In this document: piece by piece, positions 1 to 9,779 of the stretch
Position numbering within the stretch: position 1 is the first letter of the stretch
Layout of the letters: the number at the start of each line of letters is the position of its first letter
Source of the DNA: Simmondsia chinensis
Taxonomy: Eukaryota; Streptophyta; Magnoliopsida; Caryophyllales; Simmondsiaceae
Reading direction: 5' to 3'
DNA length: 64,000 nt
Assembly: GCA_018398585.1 (NCBI GenBank)
Contig: JAGTTD010000015.1
Location: 377,001-441,000, forward strand
Made by a program: the position numbers and the translations under genes
The notes under the pieces: model-generated
Seen by the model: the letters and a program-made list of their open reading frames with translations, nothing else
What the model was told of the DNA's origin: nothing
Database searches by the model: none

Positions 1-325
1 CAAGGGCTTCCGCATAAGCAGGGTCTGGGGGGTAGGTGTATGCAGCCTTCCCCCTTCAGGGGGCTACCCTGAAGGGAGGCTGTTTCCAATGACCCCCAGC
101 CTGGAAAGCTGGTCCGCAGCAATCAGCCAAAGGTCTGGCAACAGGAGAAGCAACAAATGCATGAGTATGGCAAAAAAAAAAAGGGCATAGATAGAGAAAA
201 GAATGCCGCACAGGCACCGATCACAGATAAGGTGAGATAAAGAAAAGGGTATAGATAGAGGTATAAGAGATAAAGAAAGAGAATGAGAATGAGATAGGGA
301 TAGATAAGGTAGAGACAAAGATAAG
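1..325 (-). mobile_element. 3' end of an RTE-type LINE, cut by the window edge
   Basis: Read on the minus strand this ends in the same 3' sequence as the ORF-bearing LINE copies at 16.8 and 49.5 kb: a GGACCAGCTTTCCAGGCTGG block, a CCCTTCAGGGTAG block, a GGCTGCATACACC block and GCTTATGCGGAAGCCCTTG at position 1. The final GGCACTGGG(TTG)n end lies outside the window. The purine-rich stretch at 180-320 corresponds to the CTCTATCTCTATCCTTATC-type 3' UTR seen near 16970-17000. No open reading frame is left. The inner boundary is approximate. Confidence 0.75.
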
Positions 326-330
326 GATAA

Positions 331-1334
331 AACTATCCTTATCGAAAGGGAAAATCATTTATAGTGACAATCACAAATACGGAAAATATTTTCTTCCATT
401 GAGGGAAAATTGACTTTCCTTAAGCGAAAGGGAAAATCATTTTCCTTCACGGAAGAGCAAATGTTCTCCATCATAATTTCACTTCATGTCTCTCTACTTC
501 AACCTCAACTTGGCCGACCGTAAATCTCATAAAAAGTTATATAATGACACAATTTTCTTTAACCAAAAAAAAAAAATTTTTTAAGAAAAAAAAATTTTTA
601 ATTCCAAAGATTTTATAAGGAAAATATTTTCCACTGAACCAACCGGAGCCTCGTTCAATTGTTGGTTCTAAGGAAGCCTCTTGTACACTAGTTATATGCT
701 AAGCAAGTCTTAGTCTGGTTGTAGAACATTCAGTGTCAAGGTGATAGGCAACCTACAGACCAGAATAAGACGTGTGTTCGTTATAAATGTTGACTTTTGA
801 GGCCATGGTTCATGCAGGCGTATCCTCGTCTTGGTCATTCTATAACTGAAGAAGAGTTGAAGTATCTCGAGTCATGGATCAAAACCCGTCTCCAAAGTTC
901 ATCCTAATGCTTTTGTTGGTTAAATGATCGCTGGAGATCATGAATTCCCAGATTATTTATGGTAAACTCCCATCTCATTCGCTGATAATATGCTAAATCA
1001 TGTCAGTTTTAAGTCAAAATTGAGCTGTGTTAGTCGTATTTGGGTTTCTTCCACTAGCTTTATGCCAAATTTTGAGTGGTAGTGAGTTAGGTTTTGTCAG
1101 CTCTATTTGTTGGGAAGAATGACCTCACCTGCAAGTATAAGACAATATGAGAGGCAATGTTCACCAAATCCATTGAAATTCTAGTTAAGGTGCTTCTATT
1201 TTATGAGTTTCTGAGGACGAGCCACCTAAACATTCATTAGGGAAGACGTCACTAGTTTACTGTTTGCTTGACTGATCTTATTATAATTGCTTTAAACTCA
1301 ATTTTTGGGGCAAGCGTGGGCAAGGAGGCCGAGG
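331..1334. other. No confident gene; one coding-like fragment
   Basis: AT-rich sequence with no recognised gene. A short plus-strand stretch at about 818-890 reads QAYPRLGHSITEEELKYLES and onward to a stop, preceded by an AG that could be a splice acceptor. It may be an exon relic, but I do not recognise the family and nothing upstream extends it. Confidence 0.35.
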
Positions 1335-1338
1335 CTTT

Positions 1339-1585
1339 AGGGCCTGCTTGGCCCGCCTAACGATCAAAAAGCTGTTTTTTTTAAGAAATACTTTTGTTAA
1401 AAATACATAGGGGTACTTTTGTTCGAAAGAGATTTAATTTTTTGCTTTAAAAGAGAAATACTATTTTTTTGCTTGTGTTTAAAAGTAAAAAAACAACTAA
1501 AGCACTTCTTTTCCGGGCTAAATATTGCCAAATCCTGGAAAAAGTTTTGTTTTTTCAAAAAAAGAAATTTGGTCAAACAAGCCCT
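1339..1585. mobile_element. hAT-like non-autonomous element (MITE)
   Basis: The ends are inverted: GGGCCTGCTTGGCC on the left and TTTGGTCAAACAAGCCCT on the right. The interior is the typical alternating T-rich and A-rich sequence (acttttgt, gctttaaaag). Related copies with GGTCAAGCT/GGTCAAACAAG-type ends are at 24.9, 25.9, 44.9 and 45.9 kb. The superfamily is inferred from the end sequence; no clear 8-bp duplication was found. Confidence 0.5.
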
Positions 1586-1700
1586 AGTCTAGTAGTTAAA
1601 ACACTATTAAGCTTGAGGTCTGAGGACAAGAGGTCCTAGGTCCAAATCTCCTTACGTCCAACTTGCATAACTAATACAAAAGAAAGGTTTTGCATGGAGT
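1585..1700 (+). mobile_element. tRNA-derived SINE head
   Basis: A box A-like TAGTCTAGTAGTTAA starts near 1585 and a box B-like AGGTCCAAATCTC follows near 1638, a spacing suited to a Pol III type 2 promoter. It abuts the right end of the preceding MITE. The tail is not delimited. The folded cloverleaf is not convincing, so this is a SINE head and not a tRNA gene. Confidence 0.45.
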
Positions 1701-2628
1701 TGTAAATTTTATCGGGTCTTAGGCTAGACTTATGGAGTTTGTATATATGAGGTCCATATATGAGTCCAAGGCAGTTTTCATTCTAAAACCAATTGACATT
1801 AGGTGGAGTAACTCACTAGACTTATACATTGATCTTTTATCTCTTGCAACTTTAACGCAGGACATTCTCTAACTACATTTACATGTGAAGTTCCCAAAAA
1901 AACTTACGGGCTATTATGTTGTCAGATAATTTTGAATCAATAAAATCTTTCCCTATTTATTTTTGTTATTACTAGACGCAACATAAACCTATCTTAGATA
2001 TCCATTCTCATCAAATATGATTGGATCACAATCTTCTGCATCGGTTCATGATTTGTTGCATGTATTTCCTCCATTTTTTTTTTTTTAGTTTGTATCGTTT
2101 GGATCCATATCCTTGTTAATGATATGTAATCCTATTGTGCATGGAGGCGTTTTATTCTGAAATCATTTGCTTTTACGCGATGGATTGGGTGAAAAGTGTG
2201 ATTGATCGCAATGGTAAGACACTATGCCCAATTTAAACATAGTGCAATTTAAGAACTGTGACGACGTACTTGTAAATGCCATTGTTGCAGGTCAGCTGGT
2301 TCAAGGCACCGAGTGAATTGTTGGACAAGTACCATGTGGGATGACTGGAAAGAGGTCATGTTGATTGAGAGGGTCTTTTGAGGACAAAAGTCCTTTTCAA
2401 GTATTCATGAGATGGAGAGAGAATCTTCACCTACTCTGCTTTTGCCTTTTAGTCAAAAAGATCTTGTCTTGGACTCCGTGGTATCAAAGTGCTAACTTGA
2501 TCTTGCTTACATGATGACGATATTCATCTTTTGCTAAGCTGATTTTCCAGGTGAAGTGGGATCGAAAAACCTTTTATGTGTGCTTGGTTCATGTTTTTCT
2601 TTGTTGAGATTTGGGCTTCTGATATAAA
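1700..2628. other. Intergenic, repeat-like, no gene called
   Basis: Contains a piece shared with 44.4 kb (about 1780-1830, 'accaattgacattaggtggagtaactcac'-type sequence, opposite orientation). Two short coding-like runs at 2172-2214 and 2290-2385 (the latter can read TMWDDWKEVMLIERVF before a stop) are separated by plausible GT and AG splice signals, but no family was recognised and frames are interrupted. A TGGTATCAAAGTGC motif lies near 2482. Confidence 0.3.
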
Positions 2629-2639
2629 GGAAAAGCTAG

Positions 2640-3002
2640 GGGTGTATCTAAGCCAAACCAAGCGGAGCGGAAGCTTGTTAGGCTCGAGATTGGGCTCAAC
2701 TTGGTTGAGCTCCAACCCAGTTTGACGAGTTTCGAACTAAGGCTGTGATATTTGAACTCATTGAAGCTCAACTTAGGTTCCTTTGAGCTCGTCAGGCTCC
2801 AACTTGGCTTATTTAGGATGAACATTGGCTCAATTTGACATATTTAATCTGATAAATTACATTAACATAGGCTCATTTAGGTTTGCAAGCCTATGACCCC
2901 AATCTCCACAAGGCTCGGGCTCAATTGATACACTAAATGAGTTGGATTAGTTAGGCTCAAGCTTTAGAGGAGCTGAGCTGGTTTAGCTCATTTACAGCCT
3001 TC
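2640..3002. mobile_element. GCTC-rich inverted-repeat element with target-site duplication
   Basis: The left end GGGGTGTATCTAAGCC and the right end GGTTTAGCTCATTTACAGCC are imperfect inverted copies of a GGGGTGTAAATGAGCC consensus. The interior is built from degenerate AGCTC/GGCTCA motifs. The 10-11 bp sequence ggaaaagctag occurs at 2629-2639 and at 3003-3013, which fits a target-site duplication of Mutator-like length. Five related stretches are elsewhere in the window (3.5, 14.9, 26.9, 39.2, 48.2 kb). Confidence 0.6.
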
Positions 3003-3013
3003 GGAAAAGCTAG

Positions 3014-3520
3014 TTTTTGTCTGATTTTGTATCGGTGCTTTGTTTAAAGAGTGTTCCTTTACTAAACTACATAAACGTCACTATGTCAAACTTGTTTCTC
3101 TTGATTCAATCTTATACCTTTTATTCTTTCCAATAAAGAACACAATCTTAGCAATGCATTACACTTACCCATCCAAATAAGTGTCCCTAGTTTGAAGTTG
3201 AGCTCTCCATTTCCTTATGTTTTGACCCTCTTTAGCATTTTTTACATGGTAAATCCATACTTTCTGAAAATTTATATAGCTGTTAGATTTAGTATAATGT
3301 TTAAAATACTTATTCTTAAGGGTGGGATCTTGTACCCAAATCTTATCTGCTGTGTTTAAATATCGCTGGCCAATTAAAGATTGCACATGTGAGTTTAGTA
3401 AAAATCTCACATACAAGTCGTCAAAAAAAGAATACATGAACATACATGTTTTTCTTTACCAAAAAAATTAAAAATCTAATGAGTTACACTGCCTAATGTC
3501 AGTTTGTCTTAGGATGAGGT
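3014..3520. other. Intergenic; one unrecognised ORF
   Basis: The minus strand is open for 92 codons at 3165-3443. The product contains DKIWVQDPTLKNKYFKHYTK. It has no recognised domain and sits between two GCTC-rich repeats, so it may be a relic of a mobile element. I would not call it a gene. Confidence 0.25.
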
Positions 3521-3918
3521 AGGAGTGTATTTGAGTCGAGTCGAGCTCGAGCTTGCCAGGCCCGAGTCTGGGCTCAATTAAGCTCGAATTGAGCTTGGTG
3601 AGCTCCAAACTAAGCTTGCAATATTTAGACTCTTTTAAGTTTAATTTAGGCTCAATTGGGCTCATTTAAGCTTGAGTTCGGTTCATTTAGTCTTATACTT
3701 GGTTTAGTTAGGCATATTTAAGCTAATATATTATATGAAGATAAGATTGTTTATGCTCGTTTAAGTTTACAATCCTACAAATTTAAGCTTTACTAGGCTT
3801 AGGCTTAGGCTTGGCTCGATAAGCTAAAGGAGCTATTTTAGCTCCGTTCGAGCTTTTCAAGCTTGACGACAATCTGACTCACCAGGACTCACGAACAGCC
3901 GTGGCTCATTTTGCACCC
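3521..3918. repeat. GCTC-rich element, second copy
   Basis: It begins AGGAGTGTATTTGAGTCGAG, ends GGCTCATTTTGCACCCT, and has the same gagctcgagcttg/aagctcgaattgagc interior as the copy at 2640. The inverted ends are recognisable but no clear target-site duplication was found. Confidence 0.5.
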
Positions 3919-4152
3919 TATGATCAAATATTACTTAAATTTATATGTAAATCTTGTATATGTCAATTATACGAGTCTCAGTTAAAAACTAGATAAAATG
4001 TAACATTACACAAAACGAACAACCATTTATAAAAAGAAAAGTGGGATGGGGGTGAGCAAAAAGTGAAGCCTCGAGGAGAGGGTCACCCAGAGATTGGGGC
4101 CATTTGTCCCCCCCCCCCCTTGTCTCTCCTATTTATTTTACTTTTTAATTCA

Positions 4153-4154
<2 letters not shown>

Positions 4155-4188
<34 letters not shown>
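4155..4188. repeat. (AAT)n microsatellite
   Basis: About eleven uninterrupted AAT units followed by three ATG units. A run of ten Cs lies just upstream, near 4110. Confidence 0.95.
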
Positions 4189-4190
<2 letters not shown>

Positions 4191-4310
4191 TGATGATAAT
4201 AATTGGCCAGACATAAACTTGGCAGGTACATATTCCCACGATTTTTTTTTTAATTTTTAATTTCTATTACCAACGAACCATTTATTACTGTCGTGCCTCG
4301 TTTTATTTTA

Positions 4311-4541
4311 AAAAGGGTAAATTACAGAAAATTTTTTTGTCTTTTATTTTAAAAATAAAAAACCTCCCTCATAAATAAAAACACTCATAAAATTTTCTCA
4401 CTTTTAAAAATTTATCACTTAACCTCCATACAACTTATAAATTTTTAAAAGTTAGGGAGTTTAGTGAGTGATTTTATTAGTGAGGGGGTTTTTTTTGTTA
4501 ATGAAGCACAAGTTAAGGGTCTTTTTATAATTTACCCTTTT
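4311..4541. mobile_element. MITE with AAAAGGGTAAATTA inverted ends
   Basis: The left end AAAAGGGTAAATTACAG is mirrored by TATAATTTACCCTTTT on the right. The arms carry matching 'cctccctcataaat...ctcacttttaaaaatttatcactt' and its inverse, so most of the 230 bp forms one hairpin. A larger relative with the same arm sequence is at 12119-12975. Confidence 0.65.
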
Positions 4542-4888
4542 AAAAATGTTAGGATTTTTTTTGTAGTAGCTTATTTATAATATAATATTATACATATAAG
4601 AATAAAATTATATACATTTTATCTTTCTTAAACTCTATATTACTGGGAGCGTTTTTGAGGTTTATTGTTGTCGTCACTGCCTAATTAAAAGATGGCCCAT
4701 TTTTAAATTTTATTACTTTATATTGATGTAAATATCTCCAATTATTTATTTTTAAGAAAGCTTATAATATATTTTACTTGTTCTTATATAAAAATAATAA
4801 TATTGATCATGCATGCCCATAAAGATAAAGACAAGGCTCTAAAAGTTAATGACACTTAAATATATTCATGTTGCTTTTAATAAAATAA

Positions 4889-4894
<6 letters not shown>

Positions 4895-4950
<56 letters not shown>

Positions 4951-4997
4951 CTGTTCCTTTTTGCCCAGCCTTTTTTTTTTTTTTTTTTTTTTTTTTT
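4895..4997. repeat. (TA)n microsatellite and poly-T tract
   Basis: A TA dinucleotide run of about 27 units (4895-4949) is followed by an uninterrupted poly-T of 27 bases (4971-4997). Confidence 0.95.
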
Positions 4998-5143
4998 GAG
5001 CACAGCCCAATCTTTTTTTTATCATTATCCTTCACTCTCTTTAATTAATGAATCATAAACAATTTTTAAAAGGCATTGTTATTTGTGAAATAAAAAATAT
5101 TATTATAATAATACAATTTGCACTATAAATCTTCATTAAATTA

Positions 5144-5189
5144 TAACAACAATAAACCCAGTGCCTCAAGGGCTCCCGCAAAAGCGCGG
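5144..5189 (-). mobile_element. 46-bp truncated LINE/SINE tail with perfect 22-bp target-site duplication
   Basis: On the minus strand the insert is only the terminal GCGGGAGCCCTTGAGGCACTGGG plus a TTATTGTTGT end. The 22 bp at 5122-5143 are repeated exactly at 5190-5211 directly on either side. The end matches both the RTE LINE and the 5S-headed SINE, so which of the two made it cannot be decided. Confidence 0.85.
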
Positions 5190-5335
5190 ACTATAAATCT
5201 TCATTAAATTACTGTAATATTAATATTTCTATCCTGACAAAAATATTATCAGAATATCTTTTATTAATATCAAAACAACATCATATAACTAGACTCGAAT
5301 ACTATTTATTATTACCTCAACATTAAAAAAAAGAT

Positions 5336-5866
5336 TATTTATATTTTAATACTCTAGTGTTTTTAAAAAATAATAAAAAAAATTCTAACCTTTTTAAATT
5401 ATTAGAAAGATCCTTAAGTTGTGCCGTATTAATAAAAAGACCCCTAAACTTTTGTTGTATTCATAAAAAGGCTCTCCTCCGACGTGATGATGTCATTTTT
5501 AGTTGACCGAGTTGAGTAAACAACTACGCTTTTATTAATGCTATCATAAAATGATAAAAATACCATTTAATAATCATATTTTGAAATAAATTAAGTGAAC
5601 ATAATACAATATCTCAAATTTCGTTCTTATAAAGTAAGAATAAGGGTGTTAAAATGCACTTTAGATTATTTTATTCGAGCATTAATAAAAAACAGTTGCC
5701 AACGTCAGCTCTATCAATGAAAAACGTCGTCCTCGTGCTTGACACGGGCCTTTTTATTAATACGACAAAGATCTAGGGGCTTTTTAATAATTCAAAAAGA
5801 TCAGGACCCCTTTTATTATTTTTAAAAATATCAAGATACTAAAATATAAATAAATTAAAAAAATAC
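5336..5866. mobile_element. Long inverted-repeat element (about 530 bp)
   Basis: The left arm (ttatttatattttaatactc, then 'ttattagaaagatccttaagtt...gtattaataaaaagaccc') is mirrored on the right ('gggcctttttattaatacgacaaagatctagg...actaaaatataaataaa'). The arms cover roughly 150 bp each and the centre has no ORF. Superfamily undetermined; boundaries approximate. Confidence 0.5.
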
Positions 5867-6196
5867 CGTAATAATAACAAAAATGTTTAAAAAGCTAGTG
5901 AATATATTTGTTTATTTACCCAAAGAACTTTGAACGTTGGTAAACAAAATTTGAATTTAATTTTAACTTTCAAACATGGCGACCAAACCTGTAGCTTCAT
6001 GTTTTGAATTCCAAAAAAAATAAAAATAAAACATAGGTTAAATTTAATGGACCTTTATTTTGTCATTAATATAGTAGGTAATGTAATATGTACACCCACC
6101 ATCAATTAGTCAAGCTGTTGCACCCAATCATTCTTTGGGCCTAAATATAATATTAATTTTTAAGTCAATTATTTAATATTCTGTTTATTTTACTTT

Positions 6197-6251
6197 ATTT
6201 CCTATATTTGCATGAGTCCTTGAGATATTGGGTCGATTGTTATTGTTGTTA
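6197..6251 (+). mobile_element. 55-bp truncated LINE/SINE tail with 13-bp target-site duplication
   Basis: It carries GCATGAGTCCTTGAGATATTGGGT followed by a TTGTTATTGTTGTT end, on the plus strand. The sequence tttattttacttt occurs at 6184-6196 and again at 6252-6264, directly flanking it. With the 46-bp insert at 5144 it shows that extreme 5' truncation is common for this tail. Confidence 0.75.
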
Positions 6252-6264
6252 TTTATTTTACTTT

Positions 6265-6383
6265 CAACAACAACAACAAGAACAAACCCAATGCCTGCAA
6301 GGGCTCCTGCAAAAGTATGGTCTGAGGGGGTAGATATAAGTAACCTTCCCCCTTCAAGAGGCTACCCTGAAAAGAGACTGTTT
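6265..6383 (-). mobile_element. RTE LINE 3' end fragment
   Basis: The minus-strand reading is a degenerate CAGTCTCTTTTCAGGGTAGCC...GGTTACTTATATCTACC...GCAGGAGCCCTTGCAGGCATTGGG followed by (TTG)n. It lies immediately next to the oppositely oriented 55-bp insert. No matching duplication was found. Confidence 0.65.
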
Positions 6384-6521
6384 ATTATATATTAAATATA
6401 GAGTTAGAAACAAAGTGTTCATAAAAAGGTCAAGTTGCGGTAGGTTTGAAGTCTAGTTTTGAAATTTTAAAATATCTTGTGAATAGAAATAGTATCATAT
6501 TTTAATATACTCTTTGAAAGT

Positions 6522-6596
6522 CAACATCAACATCAACAAACTTAGTGCTTTCAAAGGCTCCCGCAAAAGCAGAATGTACGCAGCCTTTCCCCTTTG
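6522..6596 (-). mobile_element. RTE LINE/SINE tail fragment
   Basis: The minus strand reads a decayed GGCTGCGTACATTCTGCTTTTGCGGGAGCCTTTGAAAGCAC, then TTGATGTTGATGTTG. A 10-bp near-match (ctttgaaagt at 6511-6520 versus ctttgtaagt near 6593) might be the duplication but is not convincing. Confidence 0.5.
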
Positions 6597-7064
6597 TAAG
6601 TAAATGTCATAAATAAAAAAAAAACAATTTTCTATACATTACATATTTCTCTTAAAAATTAGAAGGTCTAATAACGCGACTTTTTGATAACCTAACTATA
6701 TATCACTCTCCTTTTTTTTTTTTTTTTTTAATAAAATAGATGCCCTATATGAAAGACAACAAATTGCAAATTTTTTTTGATAATCAACAATAAAAATTGT
6801 AATATAAAACAGGTACACCTATAAAAATCAGACCGAGTCTGTACGCACAAAACATGCAGCAGCACAGGCTTACAATAATGTTTTCAACTGCTCTCTTGCT
6901 TTTATATGCACTTTCGCTTTTTCTTTACTAGCTGCACCTCTTTTTTAAAAACCAAAGGTATTCGAGTCAAGTTATCCAGTACAAAAATTTTCAAGATACA
7001 GCCAAATAATTTAGGGCCCAAAGAATTAAAGAGTGTAATTTACTCCATTCGAATACAAATCATT

Positions 7065-7326
7065 AGGGTTCATTTATTAAGCACTAAAGTACTGGATCCT
7101 ATTAAAACTCCGAAGTTAAACGTGCTTAGGCGAGAGTATTACCAGGATGGGTGACCTCCTTGGAAGTCCTTGTGTTGCCAACCTTATAAGATTAGGGGTC
7201 CTCAAAAACAACCTCTTGGCAGGATTACACCCTGAAGGAGTAAGGCTGCGTCCATCCACCTCTTCTAGACCCTGCTTATGCAGGAGCCCTTGAGGCACTG
7301 GATCTGTTGTTATTGTTGTTCTAGAG
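7065..7326 (+). mobile_element. 5S rRNA-headed SINE, tail type A
   Basis: The first ~119 bp (to about 7183) align end to end with plant 5S rRNA: AGGGTTCATTTATTAAGCAC, then ACTGGATCC, AACTCCGAAGTTAAACGTGC, and AGGATGGGTGACCTCC. The remainder is RTE LINE 3' end: GGGGTCCTCAAAAACAACCTC, a variant cggcagg/ttacaccctgaag block, AAGGCTGCGTCCATCCACC, and GAGGCACTGGATCTG then TTGTTATTGTTGTT. The target-site duplication tacaaatcatt lies at 7054-7064 and 7327-7337. This is not a working 5S gene: it is fused, mutated and lacks the T-run terminator after the 5S. Confidence 0.9.
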
Positions 7327-7337
7327 TACAAATCATT

Positions 7338-8814
7338 CGTGAATTTTTACACATAAATTTAAGTTTTAAGAATATTTAATTCCTCAATATACTACAAGTG
7401 ACATGATTTAATCCATAAATTTAACGCTTCATGAAACGACACACCCAAATATCTTCTCACTAAAGCGGTTGTACCTTCCTTGCTCTTAACACAAAAAGGA
7501 AAAAAAAACTTCTCATAAATGAAGATCTTATCTTATAGCATCCTGTACAGATAAAATTACGTACATTTTATCCTTTTCCGAATACTGCAAGAACAATCGG
7601 ATATTGTTGTTCTCACAAATGTTGATGCCCAATCATCTTTATCCTGGTTTGTTTGTATCCATTCCCAAAACTACCAACCACTCATATCAAACCAGCAACA
7701 AACATTCCACTAGACCATGAAGTACTACATAATTAATGGGGACAAGAAACAACTACAATAAAGCGTCTTGATTGATGTTTATTACAATTTTGATCAACTT
7801 AATCTACAACTAACATATTTAAAATGAATCACCCAACATTAACTGAACCAATCAATGACATGAATGAATGCAAAATGGCATAAAAAGATGAATCTGGGTG
7901 TGATTATTGATTAAGCTATAGCTGTTTCAATTTAATGATCCACATTATTATTCATGACACTGCCAAGAAGAAAAATGAACATTCTCAACCTATATATATG
8001 TCAATTTTTCGAGTGAAAATTTATATTAAGAGATTTTGTTAATCACGTAAACGGTATATTTGATCACATAGTATTATTTTAGTAGAAAACGATATGCCCA
8101 ATTGATAAAAAAAGGTTATGTCGAAGTGTTCAAAATAACACATTGAGTTTAGACCTTGATTCACCTAGTTTTTTGTTTGTAGTTTTATGATTCTTTATAA
8201 AATAAATAATTATATTTTAGAAACGGATTTTTTTATTTTTGATTTATTTATTTATTTATTTTTACTAGTTTGAGTGAAAACCAGGACAAAGACCAAAAGC
8301 TACCAATAGACCCTACTTGAGGGCTTAGCTTCCATAGAATCTAGCTTTGAAACCAGAAAAGCATGTTCTTCAAAGTGGGTCAAGCAAATTCAAACAAAAG
8401 CAAATATAATTTCACTTTTGAAACAAGAAAGTTGTTATTGTTAAGTTAAATAGTAATAACGTGACTTATAAATAATGAGAGATACAAAATTGACTCAAGA
8501 ACTATAATTGTTTTGATAATAATAATTTTATAGTAGTAGTAAGAAAATATAATAGATGCGTAGCATAAATCACAGAACCGTTTAACACACAGAACAGAAG
8601 AACAAAAAAAAAGGATTTTTATTTTCAATATTGCCATACATGATTTTGATCATCATCAGGCACTGTATTTACAGAAGGACCAAACAGACAGCTCTGATAT
8701 AATCTATAGTCAGATAACAACTAACCTTCATATATAGTAATAATTTAGCTCAAAACTGCCCAAATTTTTACATTGACACAGAAACTTAAACAGGGAACTA
8801 AAAGACATAATCTT
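7338..8814. other. Intergenic, no gene seen
   Basis: AT-rich sequence without a supported ORF or RNA gene. A decayed (ATAATAATA)-type MITE piece lies near 8440-8550. It ends at the MITE preceding the 208-residue gene's 3' side. Confidence 0.5.
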
Positions 8815-8971
8815 AGGGCCCGTTTAGAATCGTTCTCTCAAAAGTTTTAGTTTTTGAAAAATTAAAAGTCAAAACCTAAAACTAAGATAAGAAATAAACC
8901 ACCGTTTTTAGAACTCGAACCTTAGTTTTTCAAAAACCGAAAACTATGACAAGAAACGATATAAACAACCC
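8815..8971. mobile_element. Small hAT-like MITE
   Basis: The ends are GGGCCCGTTTAGAATCGTT and its approximate inverse GAAACGATATAAACAACCC. The inner arms 'agtttttgaaaa' and 'ttttcaaaaaccgaaaact' also pair. It lies about 50 bp from the stop codon of the minus-strand gene at 9023, so it could supply 3' UTR sequence. Confidence 0.5.
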
Positions 8972-9022
8972 ATGAGAATCTGATGAAACTCACCTCTAAA
9001 CTCTTCAGATTTTCCGTTTTTC

Positions 9023-9649
9023 TCAGTTTCCCCAAACACCCCAAATCCTCTCTCCAATGAAGCTCACAAACTTCCTCACCGACCCCTTTTCTTCCTCACC
9101 GCCACCACTCTCTCCGCCTCCGGGGCCGCCGTGAGCCCCACGGTCCTCCGCCGCTGTTTCTTGACCGGAATCCTCCTTATCCACACCCAGATGATTATTT
9201 TGATTATTAACCTTAACCCCATTTGAATTCAGCCCACCGTGATTAAACCCTTTCTGTTTCCTCCTCTCTCTCCTACTTTTAGGGTTCTTCTTAACCAACC
9301 CATCTTCATAAGCATCGATAATTTCATGTATCAACTGACGGTTCGGCGAAGAATCCCACCTTGCCCAATAACTCATGTAACACCGGAAGCAGTTGCAGCT
9401 GAACATCGGCGGGTGATCGGCGCCGATGCCAGAGATATTTTTACGGCTGAGTTTGGGGTTGTGGGTGGTGGGGTCGAAGTTGGAGGAGCACGAGAGGAGA
9501 TAGGCTAGGACTTCCTGGTCATCGGAGGTCAGCGCCGCCGTGAGAGCTAGTATCGCAGCCGGAAGGAACGCCAGCTGGTCGGATGACGCCGACGCTGATG
9601 CCGACGCCGGCGAGGGGTGGACTGTGCCCTTGCGGTAAAGTTTCTTCAT
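9023..9649 (-). CDS. Plant-specific CxCFRCY protein of unknown function, 208 aa
   Basis: This is a single-exon gene. The protein opens MKKLYRKGTVHPSP, followed by a low-complexity Ala/Ser stretch (15-23), then a hydrophobic helix-like region (24-53: QLAFLPAAILALTAAL...EVLAYLLS). The conserved core CNCFRCYMSYWARWDSSPNR is at 85-104, followed by QLIHEIIDAYED. A basic segment (124-133, KSRRERRKQK) resembles a nuclear localisation signal, and the C-terminus is Gly/Glu rich (158-190), ending VRKFVSFIGERIWGVWGN. The start is set by the MKKLYRKGTVHPSP opening, which I recall from Arabidopsis homologues of the At1g12020/At1g62422 kind. No biochemical role is known to me. The Cys cluster could bind metal, but that is inference. 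A (CT)12 tract lies just upstream in the 5' UTR. Confidence 0.85.
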   Translation of the reverse strand: MKKLYRKGTVHPSPASASASASSDQLAFLPAAILALTAALTSDDQEVLAYLLSCSSNFDPTTHNPKLSRKNISGIGADHPPMFSCNCFRCYMSYWARWDSSPNRQLIHEIIDAYEDGLVKKNPKSRRERRKQKGFNHGGLNSNGVKVNNQNNHLGVDKEDSGQETAAEDRGAHGGPGGGESGGGEEEKGSVRKFVSFIGERIWGVWGN

Positions 9650-9666
9650 TTTTTGTTGCTCAACTT

Positions 9667-9690
9667 AGAGAGAGAGAGAGAGAGAGAGAG
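9667..9690. repeat. (AG)12 microsatellite in 5' UTR
   Basis: Twelve AG units, read as (CT)12 in the transcript sense, lie 18 bp upstream of the start codon of the 208-residue gene. CT-rich 5' leaders are common in plant genes. Confidence 0.9.
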
Positions 9691-9779
9691 GAGAGGAGGG
9701 TTTGGGAGTTGGCCGCTTGTCTTAGAATGGTTGTTGAAGCTTTTGAGCATTTTTCTATTTCTTATTTATATTGTTAAAA

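Noticed and set aside
4887..4950. Origin or matrix-attachment site at the (TA)n tract
   Set aside because: A plain dinucleotide microsatellite; nothing in the sequence supports a specific role.
7065..7183. Functional 5S rRNA gene (and the other eight 5S-like stretches)
   Set aside because: Each is mutated, single, dispersed, and continuous with LINE sequence instead of ending in a T-run; several have target-site duplications around the 5S-LINE chimera. They are SINE heads.
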